From Breznakia pachnodae (GTDB lineage: Bacteria > Bacillota_I > Bacilli_A > Erysipelotrichales > Erysipelotrichaceae): a DNA stretch of 64,000 nt. Shown one piece after another: positions 1-11,798 of this stretch (position 1 is its first letter; the number at the start of each line of letters is the position of its first letter). The notes under the pieces were generated by a model. It saw only the letters and a program-made list of their open reading frames with translations. It did no database searches and was not told the origin of the DNA. A program made the position numbers and the translations under genes. The stretch covers positions 164,941 through 228,940 of the forward strand of contig NZ_JAUSUR010000007.1 in NCBI RefSeq assembly GCF_030814225.1, written 5' to 3'.

Positions 1-32
1 TTATTTAAATTCCTTACGATTGTATATGCCAT
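1..32 (-). CDS. 5' end of a probable BglG/LicT-family antiterminator (truncated by window edge)
   Basis: An ATG at 32 has an excellent ribosome-binding site (AGGAGG at 45-40, 7 nt spacing) and reads MAYTIVRNLN before running off the left edge. BglG-family RNA-binding (CAT) domains characteristically open with a short strand followed by a K-x-L-N-N-N-type motif, which this matches as far as it goes. It lies just downstream of a GH1 gene whose leader carries a RAT-like site and terminator, the expected target of such a protein. Only about ten residues are visible, so family assignment rests mainly on context. Confidence 0.45.
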   Translation of the reverse strand, partial: MAYTIVRNLN

Positions 33-74
33 TTTAGTTCCTCCTAACACGTTACACACCTATGTATATTATGT

Positions 75-1523
<1,449 letters not shown>

Positions 1524-1570
1524 TCACTTTAGTATGTGTGCTTTCGTTAACTGACATTTCCCCCTCTCTA

Positions 1571-1619
1571 CAAAATAAAAACGTGGCACACTAACCTAAA
1601 AAAGATTAATATGGCCACG
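1571..1619 (-). terminator. Leader terminator of the GH1 operon, overlapping a RAT-like site
   Basis: On the minus strand a CGTGGC...GCCACG stem (arms 1614-1619 and 1582-1587) is followed directly by TTTTTATTTT (1581-1572). It lies between the promoter and the GH1 start at 1508, so it would stop transcription in the leader. Its 5' arm overlaps the 3' half of the RAT-like element at 1613-1642, the mutually exclusive arrangement used by BglG/LicT antitermination. Confidence 0.65.
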
Positions 1620-1642
1620 CCTATTACTTATAGTAACGTACC
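1613..1642 (-). promoter_or_regulatory. RAT-like ribonucleic antiterminator site
   Basis: The minus-strand RNA starts GGTACG, continues TTACT-ATA-AGTAA and closes with TAGGCGTGGCC. The layout GG..GTTACT....AGGC....CC matches the RAT elements bound by BglG/LicT/SacY proteins, although the internal hairpin is a perfect TTACT/AGTAA stem rather than the usual one. It begins within a base or two of the predicted transcription start (about 1643). The match is by eye against remembered RAT sequences. Confidence 0.55.
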
Positions 1643-1649
1643 TAAATAT

Positions 1650-1687
1650 TTTATATCATACATAGAAATCAAATGCAAGCGCTTTCT
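1650..1687 (-). promoter_or_regulatory. Promoter with overlapping cre (CcpA) box for the GH1 operon
   Basis: Minus strand: -35 TTGCAT (1678-1673), 17-nt spacer, -10 TATAAA (1655-1650). Plus-strand TGCAAGCGCTTTCT (1674-1687) matches the cre consensus TGNAANCGNTNNCA except for its last base and covers the -35. This implies catabolite repression by CcpA in addition to antitermination control. Confidence 0.65.
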
Positions 1688-1701
1688 AGGAATATTGTTG
1701 C

Positions 1702-2580
1702 TTATACCTCATTATCAGGCAAGCAAGCCATAATAATTCCACCATCATTTGCATACATTGATGATAACGCTCCCGTTGGGATTACAATAACTTCTTTTAA
1801 TGTATTACAACACTCCAGAAGTTTTTCTTTAATCTGCATTGCCTGACTTTCACAGTTACAATGTGTCATAATCAAACGCAATGAATCCATCTTTGCATTC
1901 TTCGTAAAATCATTCATCATTTCAACCATTTTTGTGAATGCCTTTTTAGTACCTCTTGCAATTTTTAATAATTCTATTTCTCCATCATTTGCTTTCATGA
2001 TTGGACGAAGATTAAATGTAGAACTAGTAATTTTAGAGAACTTACTGATTCTTCCATTCTTAAATAAATTATCCAAATCAATCAGCGTAAATAAAGTTAA
2101 TTGTTTTTCCACAAATTCTTCTGCTCGTTTAAATATCTCATCTGGATCTACTCCTTGATGAATTAAATCATTAATAAACAAAGCGATTGCTGTTTCACCA
2201 CATGACGCACTTTTTGAATCAACTACAAATATTTTATGATTAGAAGCATCTTCACTTATCATTTGAGCTGCTGCACAAGCAGAATTATAAGAGCCACTTA
2301 ACCTTGATGAAATGGTAATCACAAAACACACATCAAACTGACGCATTGCTTCTTCATATTCGCCAATTGATGGACAAGCTGATTTTGGTGTTTCCTTTGA
2401 AATCTTCATTTCATTTATAAATTCTTGAATATTTACTGTACCATCATCAACATAATTATGATTATTTATATCCATCTGAAATGGAATTAATGTAACATGA
2501 AGTTTACTTTGTAATTCCTCTGTTACATCACAACTACTGTCTGCAATAATACCTATCTTCATCTCATGATAATTTGTCAT
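1702..2580 (-). CDS. DegV family fatty-acid-binding protein
   Basis: This 292-residue protein has the DegV signature: the early IGIIADSSCD motif, then the SSRLSGSYNSA block around residue 120 that contacts the fatty-acid carboxylate, and a conserved second lobe. DegV proteins bind long-chain fatty acids; in several Firmicutes the related FakB proteins present fatty acid to the FakA kinase. Whether this one is a FakB partner cannot be told, since no fakA is in the window. The ATG at 2580 has AAAGGAT at good spacing. It diverges from a TetR regulator with which it shares a 166-bp control region, so it is likely a target of that regulator. Confidence 0.88.
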   Translation of the reverse strand: MTNYHEMKIGIIADSSCDVTEELQSKLHVTLIPFQMDINNHNYVDDGTVNIQEFINEMKISKETPKSACPSIGEYEEAMRQFDVCFVITISSRLSGSYNSACAAAQMISEDASNHKIFVVDSKSASCGETAIALFINDLIHQGVDPDEIFKRAEEFVEKQLTLFTLIDLDNLFKNGRISKFSKITSSTFNLRPIMKANDGEIELLKIARGTKKAFTKMVEMMNDFTKNAKMDSLRLIMTHCNCESQAMQIKEKLLECCNTLKEVIVIPTGALSSMYANDGGIIMACLPDNEV

Positions 2581-2601
2581 TTTGTATCCTTTCTTTAGTT
2601 A

Positions 2602-2731
2602 TTGACACTTGTTCATAACTAAACATGTGTTATAATTCTTGTAAGTAAATTATAATATTGGAAGGAAACCTTAACAATATTCAAAGTAGTTACAAGTGTC
2701 AACTATTGAACAAATTGATACTAAGTGTCAA
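2602..2731. promoter_or_regulatory. Three AAGTGTCAA motifs in the degV-tetR divergent region
   Basis: AAGTGTCAA occurs at 2694-2702 and 2723-2731, and in inverse orientation (TTGACACTT) at 2602-2610. The last plus-strand copy forms an imperfect palindrome, TTGATACT-A-AGTGTCAA, at 2715-2731, ending 15 bases before the TetR ATG. A plausible plus-strand -10 (TATAAT, 2631-2636) lies between the outer copies. The spacing suggests binding by the neighbouring TetR protein, with autoregulation and control of degV. Confidence 0.5.
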
Positions 2732-2746
2732 AGAAATGAGGTAATT

Positions 2747-3274
2747 ATGGCTGATCGAAGAAATCGAAAAACGAAGAATGCTATTATTGAAGCATTTCTT
2801 AATATAGTAGAGAAAAAAGACATATCTAAAATTACAATTCTTGAGTTATGTGATAAAGCAGATATTAGTAGAGGAACTTTCTACTTACATTACCAAGATA
2901 TTTATGAACTTTATTCTGAAATAGAAAGTGATACTTTAGTAGAAATTGGTGAGTTATTTGATAAATCACTGATGAATCGCAAACCTATATACTACGCTGA
3001 CTTTTTAGAAAAGACTGCAGAATATTTATTGGATCATAAAAGAATAGCTAAACTTTTCTTAAATGAAAAAACCAGTTTTACATTTTTAAAAAGAGTAAAG
3101 TTTTACTTTGTAGATAAAGAAATCAAAGGTAAAGATGATAAAGAAGATACTTATGAAAACACATCTTATCAGGTTGCATACAAAGCAGCTGGTATCGTTG
3201 GTGTTCTTCAACAATGGGTAGAAACAGGGATGCAGTTATCACCTAAAGATTTATCAAAACTTATTAGAATATAA
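2747..3274 (+). CDS. TetR/AcrR family transcriptional regulator
   Basis: The protein is about 175 residues. The N-terminal helix-turn-helix reads TKNAIIEAFLNIVEKKDISK, followed by ILELCDKADISRGTFYLHY, a canonical TetR DNA-binding domain of the type with an F-Y-x-H-Y recognition helix. The C-terminal ligand-binding half is short and not assignable to a ligand. I chose the ATG at 2747, which has GAGGT at good spacing; an upstream in-frame start at 2696 lacks a site and would include operator-like repeats. It diverges from degV, its probable target. Subfamily resembles regulators annotated near dihydroxyacetone-kinase genes, but no such gene is here. Confidence 0.85.
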   Translation: MADRRNRKTKNAIIEAFLNIVEKKDISKITILELCDKADISRGTFYLHYQDIYELYSEIESDTLVEIGELFDKSLMNRKPIYYADFLEKTAEYLLDHKRIAKLFLNEKTSFTFLKRVKFYFVDKEIKGKDDKEDTYENTSYQVAYKAAGIVGVLQQWVETGMQLSPKDLSKLIRI

Positions 3275-3298
3275 AAGGCGGACATATTGTCCACCTTT

Positions 3299-3300
<2 letters not shown>
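3274..3300. terminator. Bidirectional terminator between tetR and GH1
   Basis: AAAGG-C-GGACA, loop TAT, TGTCC-A-CCTTT, with T-runs on both sides, between the convergent TetR (ends 3274) and GH1 (ends 3299) genes. Confidence 0.75.
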
Positions 3301-6089
<2,789 letters not shown>

Positions 6090-6098
6090 ATTTACCCC

Positions 6099-6410
6099 CT
6101 AGGTTTTATTTTCTATCATGTTAATTATTTGATTTATAACTTTTTCCCCATCTAACGTCCCATATGCTTGCATATCTACACACTCTACAGGCTTATCAGG
6201 AAACTTTTTCTTTATATCTTCAAGAAAGTATCTTACCTGTGGCCCTAATAAGATAATGTCAGCTTCCGGTCCCTTTTTATCAGCTTCCGATATTGCATAA
6301 GAATCTACATCATAATCCAATCCTTTCTCATGTGCTGCTTCCTTCATTCTACTAACTAAGATACTAGTAGACATCCCTGCTGCACAAAATAAAATAATAT
6401 TCCGCTTCAT
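6099..6410 (-). CDS. PTS system lichenan/cellobiose-type EIIB
   Basis: This 103-residue soluble EIIB carries the phosphocysteine motif LFCAAGMSTS (Cys about 9) followed by the family pattern LLGPQVRYFLEDIKKKFP. It receives phosphate from EIIA and passes it to the sugar on EIIC. It lies 18 bp downstream of EIIA and 9 bp upstream of EIIC within the operon. A second, lone EIIB of the same family is at 62862-63161. Confidence 0.93.
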   Translation of the reverse strand: MKRNIILFCAAGMSTSILVSRMKEAAHEKGLDYDVDSYAISEADKKGPEADIILLGPQVRYFLEDIKKKFPDKPVECVDMQAYGTLDGEKVINQIINMIENKT

Positions 6411-6428
6411 TACTTTCTCCTTTCATTT

Positions 6429-6743
6429 TTATTTTGATTGATACAAATCACATATCTCTCTACATAAATCCAGACACACGGTTGCCATGGTTATATGGTC
6501 TTGCGCATGTACCATCAACAAGTCAATCGGATATTTATTGTTATCTCCATTTTTTTGGTCACTGAATAATATATCTGTTTGCACTTTATGAGCATTATTA
6601 AGCTCTTCTTGTGCTTCATCGAACTTTGCTGATGCTTGTTCAAATTCCTTTTGCTTAGCTAATCTCACTGCTTCCATTGATAACGAGTGTGAATTACCTG
6701 CATGTAAGATTAAAGTAAACGGTATTGTAGCTTCATCATTCAT
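6429..6743 (-). CDS. PTS system lactose/cellobiose-type EIIA
   Basis: This 104-residue helical EIIA has the active-site motif LLMVHAQDHITMA near residue 75-85; the first His is the phosphohistidine. It relays phosphate from HPr to EIIB. It is the first gene of the EIIA-EIIB-EIIC-GH1 operon, with AAGGAGG ahead of the ATG at 6743. The promoter region upstream holds a 20-bp perfect palindrome that is probably the binding site of the PRD activator encoded upstream. Confidence 0.92.
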   Translation of the reverse strand: MNDEATIPFTLILHAGNSHSLSMEAVRLAKQKEFEQASAKFDEAQEELNNAHKVQTDILFSDQKNGDNNKYPIDLLMVHAQDHITMATVCLDLCREICDLYQSK

Positions 6744-6763
6744 AATCGTTCCTCCTTAATTTC

Positions 6764-6820
6764 ATTATAGATAGAATCTAAAGAAGTAACTCATTTGCTT
6801 TTTCCTTATCGATAAGGAAA
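6764..6820 (-). promoter_or_regulatory. PTS operon promoter with a 20-bp perfect palindrome
   Basis: TTTCCTTATCGATAAGGAAA (6801-6820) is a perfect 20-bp palindrome. Downstream on the minus strand is a consensus TATAAT (6769-6764) with only a poor -35 (GAGTTA) 17 nt before it. A strong -10, weak -35 and an upstream dyad are what an activator-dependent promoter looks like. The PRD regulator at 6876-8753 is the obvious candidate. Confidence 0.6.
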
Positions 6821-6840
6821 TAATGAACGATAAAAGAAAA

Positions 6841-6865
6841 GTATATGATTATCGTAAACATATAC
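6841..6865 (-). terminator. Terminator of the PRD regulator gene
   Basis: Minus strand GTATATG, 11-nt loop, CATATAC, then TTTTCTTTTAT, directly after the regulator stop. It separates the regulator transcript from the PTS operon. Confidence 0.6.
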
Positions 6866-6875
6866 TCTCTCACTA

Positions 6876-8753
6876 TTAATATTTTTCTAGCAGTTTTGAA
6901 AATGTATCAAATATTGGTTGCTTTAATAATTGTTGTACTGCATCTTTATCTTTAATCAGATTTGAAATTTTATCAAATAAAATCGAAAGATGGTTTTCTT
7001 TATTTTTAGCTCCACATAATAATAAAACGATTCTTACATTTCTTCCCTTCATCCAAGTTACTGGATAATCTAGGATACCAACCGATATACTTGTTTTTTC
7101 TGATATCAGATGATCCGGATGCGGAAGTGCTACATAATTTCCAAATGCAGTAAATCCAAACTCTTCTCTGCGAAGTACAGATTCATAAAGGTTATCATCG
7201 CAAGGATTGTAATTTTCAGTTTGTTTACACAACTGTTTTAATATTTCTTCTTTTGTTAGTTTCTCCTCAAAATGAATAAATAAATTCTCATTATAAAATT
7301 GCTCTACCTTAACTTCATGATCCAATAAAGCATACTTAATTGTGTTGATATCTTTTGTATCCATAAAATAATTTATTTTTATTGTTTTTTCTGGCATTCC
7401 ATCAACTTTATCATAGGTAGTAAAAATTAAATCATATAAATCTACATCAATTGTGTTTAACTCAATAAAACTAACTATATTAAGTTGGTCAACATAATCA
7501 CTAAAAATCTTTAAAAAATTATGGCGAATCAATAAAGTTTCTCCTTTTCTTGTTGAAGAAATAATTAAAACATTTTTACTTTGCTTGGATGCATTAATGT
7601 CTTCTAAAGCTTTAGAGAAGTGTACAGCTAGAAATCCTAATTCTCCTTCTACAACTTCAACGTTATATTTTTCTGATATTTTCTTTGCAGATATAACAGC
7701 TAAATCAAACGCCAGTGGACAGTTTAGTTTGATTTCATCGTTTAGATCATTTTTTATACTATAATGATATTTTGCACGATTAATTAAAGCAATGACATGT
7801 AAAGATAATGCTATTCTATTTTCAACTTGATTCATAAAGTTGATATGAACCATTTCATTAATTTCTTTAAATATTTCAGTTGTAACTTCATCAATATCTT
7901 CATCAATCGTATCTTCATCATAACTTCGTTTTCCCTTTAGATGAATTGCAAGATTTGTAATTTCATTTTCAGTTGAATGAATATCAAAAGTTATTTCTAA
8001 TTGTTCCATGATTTTTTGCGCTAATTCATACTCATGTGCATAGTAAAGTTCATTATCTACATCACCTATAGTGTCAAGATAATGGTCTTGTTTCATTCTC
8101 TTAATTACATACATGATATGAATTATTAAATTTTGAACAACAACATCAGATACTTTATAATGACTATTCGTCAGAATATCTACTACAATATTTCCAACCT
8201 TTTTAATTAGTTCTTCTTCATCATTTAAGAAGATATCTATGTTTACCCTTTCATTGAGTATACATCTTCTTTTATTCTTTTCACTTCCCTCAATATACAT
8301 TCCATATTTTGGTTTCACAATTATTTTTAAATCATATTTCGCAAGTGTTTCTCTTACAATATTTAAATCCTTTGTCATTCTTGATTCAGAAACAAAGAGT
8401 TCATTTAAAAGCATATCCTTTCTAATAAATCCCTTTACATTAAAAAAACGATAAAGAATGTGAGTAACACGTGAAGTAGTATCACTAAAATTTCTACAAA
8501 TAATAGAATCATTTGCTTCGCTTAGAAAATATTCAAATTTTTTACTATCACCAATTGTTATTTGATAACCATATCCAGTTTTTGAGGTAATAATAGTACT
8601 ATAGTCGTGTAAAGCCAAATCTAAAACTTTAATATCAGCTTGAATGGTTTTATCACTTACATTCAATCGTTTGGATAATTCTTTTGAAGACAGGTATCTA
8701 TCTTGATTATCTGTAAGTTCTTTTAATAATCTAATTTGTCTGCTTTTCAACAT
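6876..8753 (-). CDS. PRD-containing PTS-controlled transcriptional activator (LicR/MtlR type)
   Basis: The 625-residue modular regulator contains, in order: an HTH_11/DeoR-like DNA-binding domain (residues about 1-60, LSSKELSKRLNVSDKTIQAD), a second winged-helix stretch, two PTS regulatory domains (about 170-270 and 285-385), an EIIB-like domain (about 390-480) and a C-terminal EIIA-like domain containing VALPHPDH (phosphorylatable His about 545). Phosphorylation by HPr and EII proteins sets activity according to sugar supply. It lies just upstream of the PTS-GH1 operon and probably activates it at the 20-bp palindrome. It is a DNA-binding activator, not the RNA-binding antiterminator needed for the leader at 1571-1642. 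The ATG has only a weak ribosome-binding site. Confidence 0.9.
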   Translation of the reverse strand: MLKSRQIRLLKELTDNQDRYLSSKELSKRLNVSDKTIQADIKVLDLALHDYSTIITSKTGYGYQITIGDSKKFEYFLSEANDSIICRNFSDTTSRVTHILYRFFNVKGFIRKDMLLNELFVSESRMTKDLNIVRETLAKYDLKIIVKPKYGMYIEGSEKNKRRCILNERVNIDIFLNDEEELIKKVGNIVVDILTNSHYKVSDVVVQNLIIHIMYVIKRMKQDHYLDTIGDVDNELYYAHEYELAQKIMEQLEITFDIHSTENEITNLAIHLKGKRSYDEDTIDEDIDEVTTEIFKEINEMVHINFMNQVENRIALSLHVIALINRAKYHYSIKNDLNDEIKLNCPLAFDLAVISAKKISEKYNVEVVEGELGFLAVHFSKALEDINASKQSKNVLIISSTRKGETLLIRHNFLKIFSDYVDQLNIVSFIELNTIDVDLYDLIFTTYDKVDGMPEKTIKINYFMDTKDINTIKYALLDHEVKVEQFYNENLFIHFEEKLTKEEILKQLCKQTENYNPCDDNLYESVLRREEFGFTAFGNYVALPHPDHLISEKTSISVGILDYPVTWMKGRNVRIVLLLCGAKNKENHLSILFDKISNLIKDKDAVQQLLKQPIFDTFSKLLEKY

Positions 8754-8905
8754 ATCATTTCGTTTATCTATTCCCTACTATAGATACGACTAACCTCCTT
8801 ATGGCTTTCTCCTACATCCTTCTTTAATTTTATTGTATCAAATATTTATATAATTTAATATATGGCATCGTTATCCACGTGAGATTTATCAAATACTTCA
8901 AAAAA

Positions 8906-8928
8906 AGAAACCATATATTATAGTTTCT
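8906..8928 (-). terminator. Terminator-like hairpin with T-run
   Basis: Minus strand AGAAAC, 11-nt loop, GTTTCT, then a run of Ts. It lies between the ADP-ribosyltransferase-like gene and the PRD regulator, as a second stop after the hairpin at 8971-9005. The rest of 8754-9023 holds the regulator promoter region and nothing else I can name. Confidence 0.5.
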
Positions 8929-8970
8929 ATGATTCTAAAATATATTAGTATATTTCCAATGACATATAAA

Positions 8971-9005
8971 AATGGAATCATCATAATAGTTCAAATGATT
9001 CCATT
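8971..9005 (-). terminator. Terminator after the toxin-antitoxin-like pair
   Basis: A perfect 11-bp stem, AATGGAATCAT / ATGATTCCATT, with a 13-nt loop, followed on the minus strand by TTTATAT. It is 18 bases beyond the stop at 9024. Confidence 0.7.
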
Positions 9006-9023
9006 ACCTACAATTATTATTAA

Positions 9024-9631
9024 TTAGCAGTTATTAAAGTTAGGATCAATATCTCGCGGACTAAAATAACCTTTTATGCAATTAGGGTTTCTTATACATA
9101 TTTGAACATGCGTTTTTTCATAAATCCCTGAATTATCATAGACTGGATTTCCTTCTATAAAAATCCCCTTTACAGAATCATACTCATATTTCTTATATCT
9201 TTTGTTTAGATTATGTAAATACTCAATAACTCTACAATCTAATTCTCTTAACAATAAATCTGTTCCCTTCTTTCCTATTTTGTTTGTTGGAACTTTCTCA
9301 CCTAGATTTTCTAAATCATCTACCATATTAGAATATGATTTTTTTAATAATTCCAAATTAATAGTTTCATCTAAACTTAGACAATGTCCTAAATCTATTA
9401 CTGCTCCTATAACTGCTGGATTTTTATTTTACTATAAGGATTCTTACTCTGATCTACTGCCCAATCATATGCTCTTTTATAGTTCCTCTCCCAAAAATAT
9501 TGTCCATGTCCTAACCAATCATAATTATTTGTACTATTCTTCAACCTTTTACCATTCTTCATGACTTCGTCAAAAGTACTTTGATCACATCCATGAAATC
9601 CAATAATTAAATTAGATATTTTTGAATACAT
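9024..9631 (-). pseudogene. ADP-ribosyltransferase-fold toxin-like gene, frameshifted
   Basis: The gene is read in two frames. The first 74 residues from ATG 9631 include GFHGCD and YDWLGHGQYFWERNYKRAYD, which resemble the His and Tyr motifs of PARP/diphtheria-type ADP-ribosyltransferase folds (H-Y-E class), as in DUF3990-like proteins. Frame one stops just after a T5 run on the plus strand (9421-9425). Restoring one base there continues in the other frame as KNPAVIGAVIDLGHCLSLDE and on to the stop at 9024. That gives an intact protein of about 202 residues ending IRNPNCIKGYFSPRD. The ATG abuts the stop of the upstream 60-residue gene, suggesting a toxin-antitoxin module. Either the toxin is inactivated or the sequence has a homopolymer error. 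Confidence 0.6.
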
Positions 9632-9814
9632 TTATTTTAGATCCTTTATCTTTCCGTCTTTCGTGATTAATCCTGCCCCATATAAATTATCGAATGCCAA
9701 TTTACGCTTTTCACTTTCTGTCATTTTTTCTCTATCTTTATGCATTTTTTTCATAAATGCTATCATTCTTTTTGCATGTTTGTCATATTCACTTTCTGTA
9801 TGTAATGGTTTCAT
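9632..9814 (-). CDS. Small antitoxin-like protein upstream of the ADP-ribosyltransferase-like gene
   Basis: This 60-residue, Lys-rich, helical protein ends with AFDNLYGAGLITKDGKIKDL, a pattern (short helix, 'GLITKDGKI' turn) common in tiny partner proteins of toxin genes. No DNA-binding motif can be named. Its TAA is followed immediately by the next gene's ATG (TAAATG), so the two are almost certainly co-translated. AAAGGAA precedes the ATG. Antitoxin role is inferred from size, order and coupling only. Confidence 0.55.
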   Translation of the reverse strand: MKPLHTESEYDKHAKRMIAFMKKMHKDREKMTESEKRKLAFDNLYGAGLITKDGKIKDLK

Positions 9815-9974
9815 ATTATCAGTTCCTTTCTCGTTTGAATTTTACTTTCTTCTACTCATATATTAACATGAAACACAATCTCTCCTAAATAGAAACGTTT
9901 TTCCCTTTTCTTACAAATATCAACTATAATTTGATTAATATTGACTTTTTAACTATGATTTAGATAAAAGAAAA

Positions 9975-9992
9975 ACTACTATTTCTAGTAGT
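9975..9992 (-). terminator. Terminator of the nucleoside (deo/nup) operon
   Basis: Minus strand ACTACTA-GAAA-TAGTAGT followed by TTTTTCTTTT, downstream of pdp. The GNRA-like tetraloop and T-tract make this a strong intrinsic terminator. Confidence 0.8.
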
Positions 9993-10029
9993 CTTTGTTA
10001 CACTATTCTTTATAAGGACACTTTATATC

Positions 10030-11328
10030 TTAAAGAACTTTATAGATAAGTGGTTCTTTTTCAATTTCATGGTCTTCAATCACAAGACAAGATCTCATAT
10101 CTTCAATTAGACTGTCTTTAAATGAATCATTTACATAAAGTGTACATAAGACATCACCTTTTTTGATGTAATCATATCTCTTTTTATGAAGTACAATTCC
10201 TACACCATGATCAATCTTATCTTCAATTTGCATTCTTCCTGCACCCAGAGCACAAGATAACAATCCAATTTCTTTTACATGCACTGTATTTAGATATCCT
10301 TCCACATCTGCAATCACGTCAACGGTTTTATTAGAAATAGATAACAGGTCATAGTTATTGATTACTTCTCCATTACCGTGTTGATGCTCAATCATTTCTT
10401 TTAATTTTGCAAGTGCTGATCCATCCTTAATACATGCAACTACTTTTTCTCTTGCTTCTGCTTCATCCTTACAGATGCCAGCCATTGTTAGAATTGTACA
10501 AGATGAGTGTACACATAATTCATAGAAATCTTCATCATAATTTCCTTTTAAAGTTTCAATTGCTTCAAGGACTTCTAATGAATTTCCTACACTAGTGCCT
10601 AATACATCATTCATACTTGTGATTTCAGCTGCAACTTTACGTCCAACGCTTTCACCAATCTCAATCATGCGTTGAGCCAGTTCAATTGCATCCTCTTTAT
10701 TATTCATGAATGCTCCATCACCACATTTAACATCCAGTAATATTACTTCACTACCTGCAGCAATTTTCTTTGACATTACACTAGAAGCAATTAATGGAAT
10801 ACTACTAACAGTTCCAGTTACATCGCGTAATGCATATAATTTCTTATCTGCATATACCATATCATTTGTCTGTCCAATAACTGCACATCCAATCTCTTCT
10901 ACTTGCTTCATAAAATCTGCTTCACTAACTTCAACTTTTAACCCTGGAATTGATTCCAGTTTATCTAAGGTTCCACCAGTAAATGATAACCCTCTACCAC
11001 TCATTTTAGCGACCTTACAGCCACAAACAGCAAGAATAGGTGCCAATACTAATGTTGTCTTGTCTCCTACTCCACCAGTCGAATGCTTGTCCACAAACAC
11101 ACCATCATAACCTGAGAAATTATAGGTTCTACCACTGGCAATCATTGCTTGAGTAAACACTGCAAGTTCTTCTTTGTTTAATGAATTAAAATAGATTGCC
11201 ATAAGTAATGCAGATGCCTGATACTCAGCAATACTTCCATCACAATAAGCTTCAATAAAGTATTCAATTTCTTCTTTACTTAAGACAAATCCATCTCTTT
11301 TCTTTTCAATTATTTCAATTATGTTCAT
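10030..11328 (-). CDS. pdp: Pyrimidine-nucleoside phosphorylase
   Basis: The enzyme splits uridine, deoxyuridine or thymidine with phosphate into base and (deoxy)ribose-1-phosphate. The 432-residue length matches the family. The DKHSTGGVGDKTTLVLAP phosphate-binding signature lies near residue 80, and KMSGRGLSFTGGTLDKLES near 110 forms the active-site block of the thymidine/pyrimidine phosphorylase family. I start at ATG 11328 (MNIIEIIEKKRDG), which has a GGAAAGG site and clears the cdd stop at 11345; the ATG at 11352 would overlap cdd. It is the last gene of the operon, and its product feeds DeoB (18963-20159). Confidence 0.95.
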   Translation of the reverse strand: MNIIEIIEKKRDGFVLSKEEIEYFIEAYCDGSIAEYQASALLMAIYFNSLNKEELAVFTQAMIASGRTYNFSGYDGVFVDKHSTGGVGDKTTLVLAPILAVCGCKVAKMSGRGLSFTGGTLDKLESIPGLKVEVSEADFMKQVEEIGCAVIGQTNDMVYADKKLYALRDVTGTVSSIPLIASSVMSKKIAAGSEVILLDVKCGDGAFMNNKEDAIELAQRMIEIGESVGRKVAAEITSMNDVLGTSVGNSLEVLEAIETLKGNYDEDFYELCVHSSCTILTMAGICKDEAEAREKVVACIKDGSALAKLKEMIEHQHGNGEVINNYDLLSISNKTVDVIADVEGYLNTVHVKEIGLLSCALGAGRMQIEDKIDHGVGIVLHKKRYDYIKKGDVLCTLYVNDSFKDSLIEDMRSCLVIEDHEIEKEPLIYKVL

Positions 11329-11344
11329 AAGTATACCTTTCCTG

Positions 11345-11737
11345 TTATTCATCTAAATCAGAAGAATCAAATGCAAAAGGAATCAATTCCTCTACTGTAG
11401 TTTCTCTGATTTCATGCTCGTTCGCAAGAGTAACTTTCGCATTCCTTGGAACCAGTTCCACCATTACCTGACGACATGCTCCACAAGGATAGGTAAGTTG
11501 TTTTGCCATAGTAACAATTACCATTTCTTCAATATCTTCCTTGCGCACACCTTGACTATATGCATAAAACAATGCACTGCGTTCTGCACAGTTTGATAAA
11601 CCATAGGATGCATTTTCAATATTTGCACCAAAGTATTCTTTATCTTTTGTTTTTACACATGCAGCAACTTTAAAATTAGAGTATGGCACATAAGCATTTT
11701 TTAAATAAGCTCTTGTTTTTTCAATTAAACTATTCAT
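11345..11737 (-). CDS. cdd: Cytidine deaminase
   Basis: This 130-residue homotetrameric-type cytidine deaminase converts (deoxy)cytidine to (deoxy)uridine, the substrate of Pdp encoded next. The zinc-binding and catalytic motifs are visible: NCAERSA (Cys ligand and catalytic Glu, about 50-56) and PCGACRQ (two Cys ligands, about 85-90). It sits 16 bp upstream of the pdp start and downstream of the nucleoside ABC transporter, behind an intercistronic hairpin at 11761-11788. Confidence 0.96.
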   Translation of the reverse strand: MNSLIEKTRAYLKNAYVPYSNFKVAACVKTKDKEYFGANIENASYGLSNCAERSALFYAYSQGVRKEDIEEMVIVTMAKQLTYPCGACRQVMVELVPRNAKVTLANEHEIRETTVEELIPFAFDSSDLDE

Positions 11738-11760
11738 GTAGTCCTCCTATTTTAAAAATA

Positions 11761-11788
11761 AAGCCAAATTCAAAATGGAACTTGGCTT
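11761..11788 (-). terminator. Intercistronic hairpin between nupC and cdd
   Basis: Minus strand AAGCCAA, 14-nt loop, TTGGCTT, followed by TATTTTTA. It looks like a weak intrinsic terminator or processing site that would lower cdd-pdp expression relative to the transporter genes. Confidence 0.55.
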
Positions 11789-11798
11789 CATAATTGAA

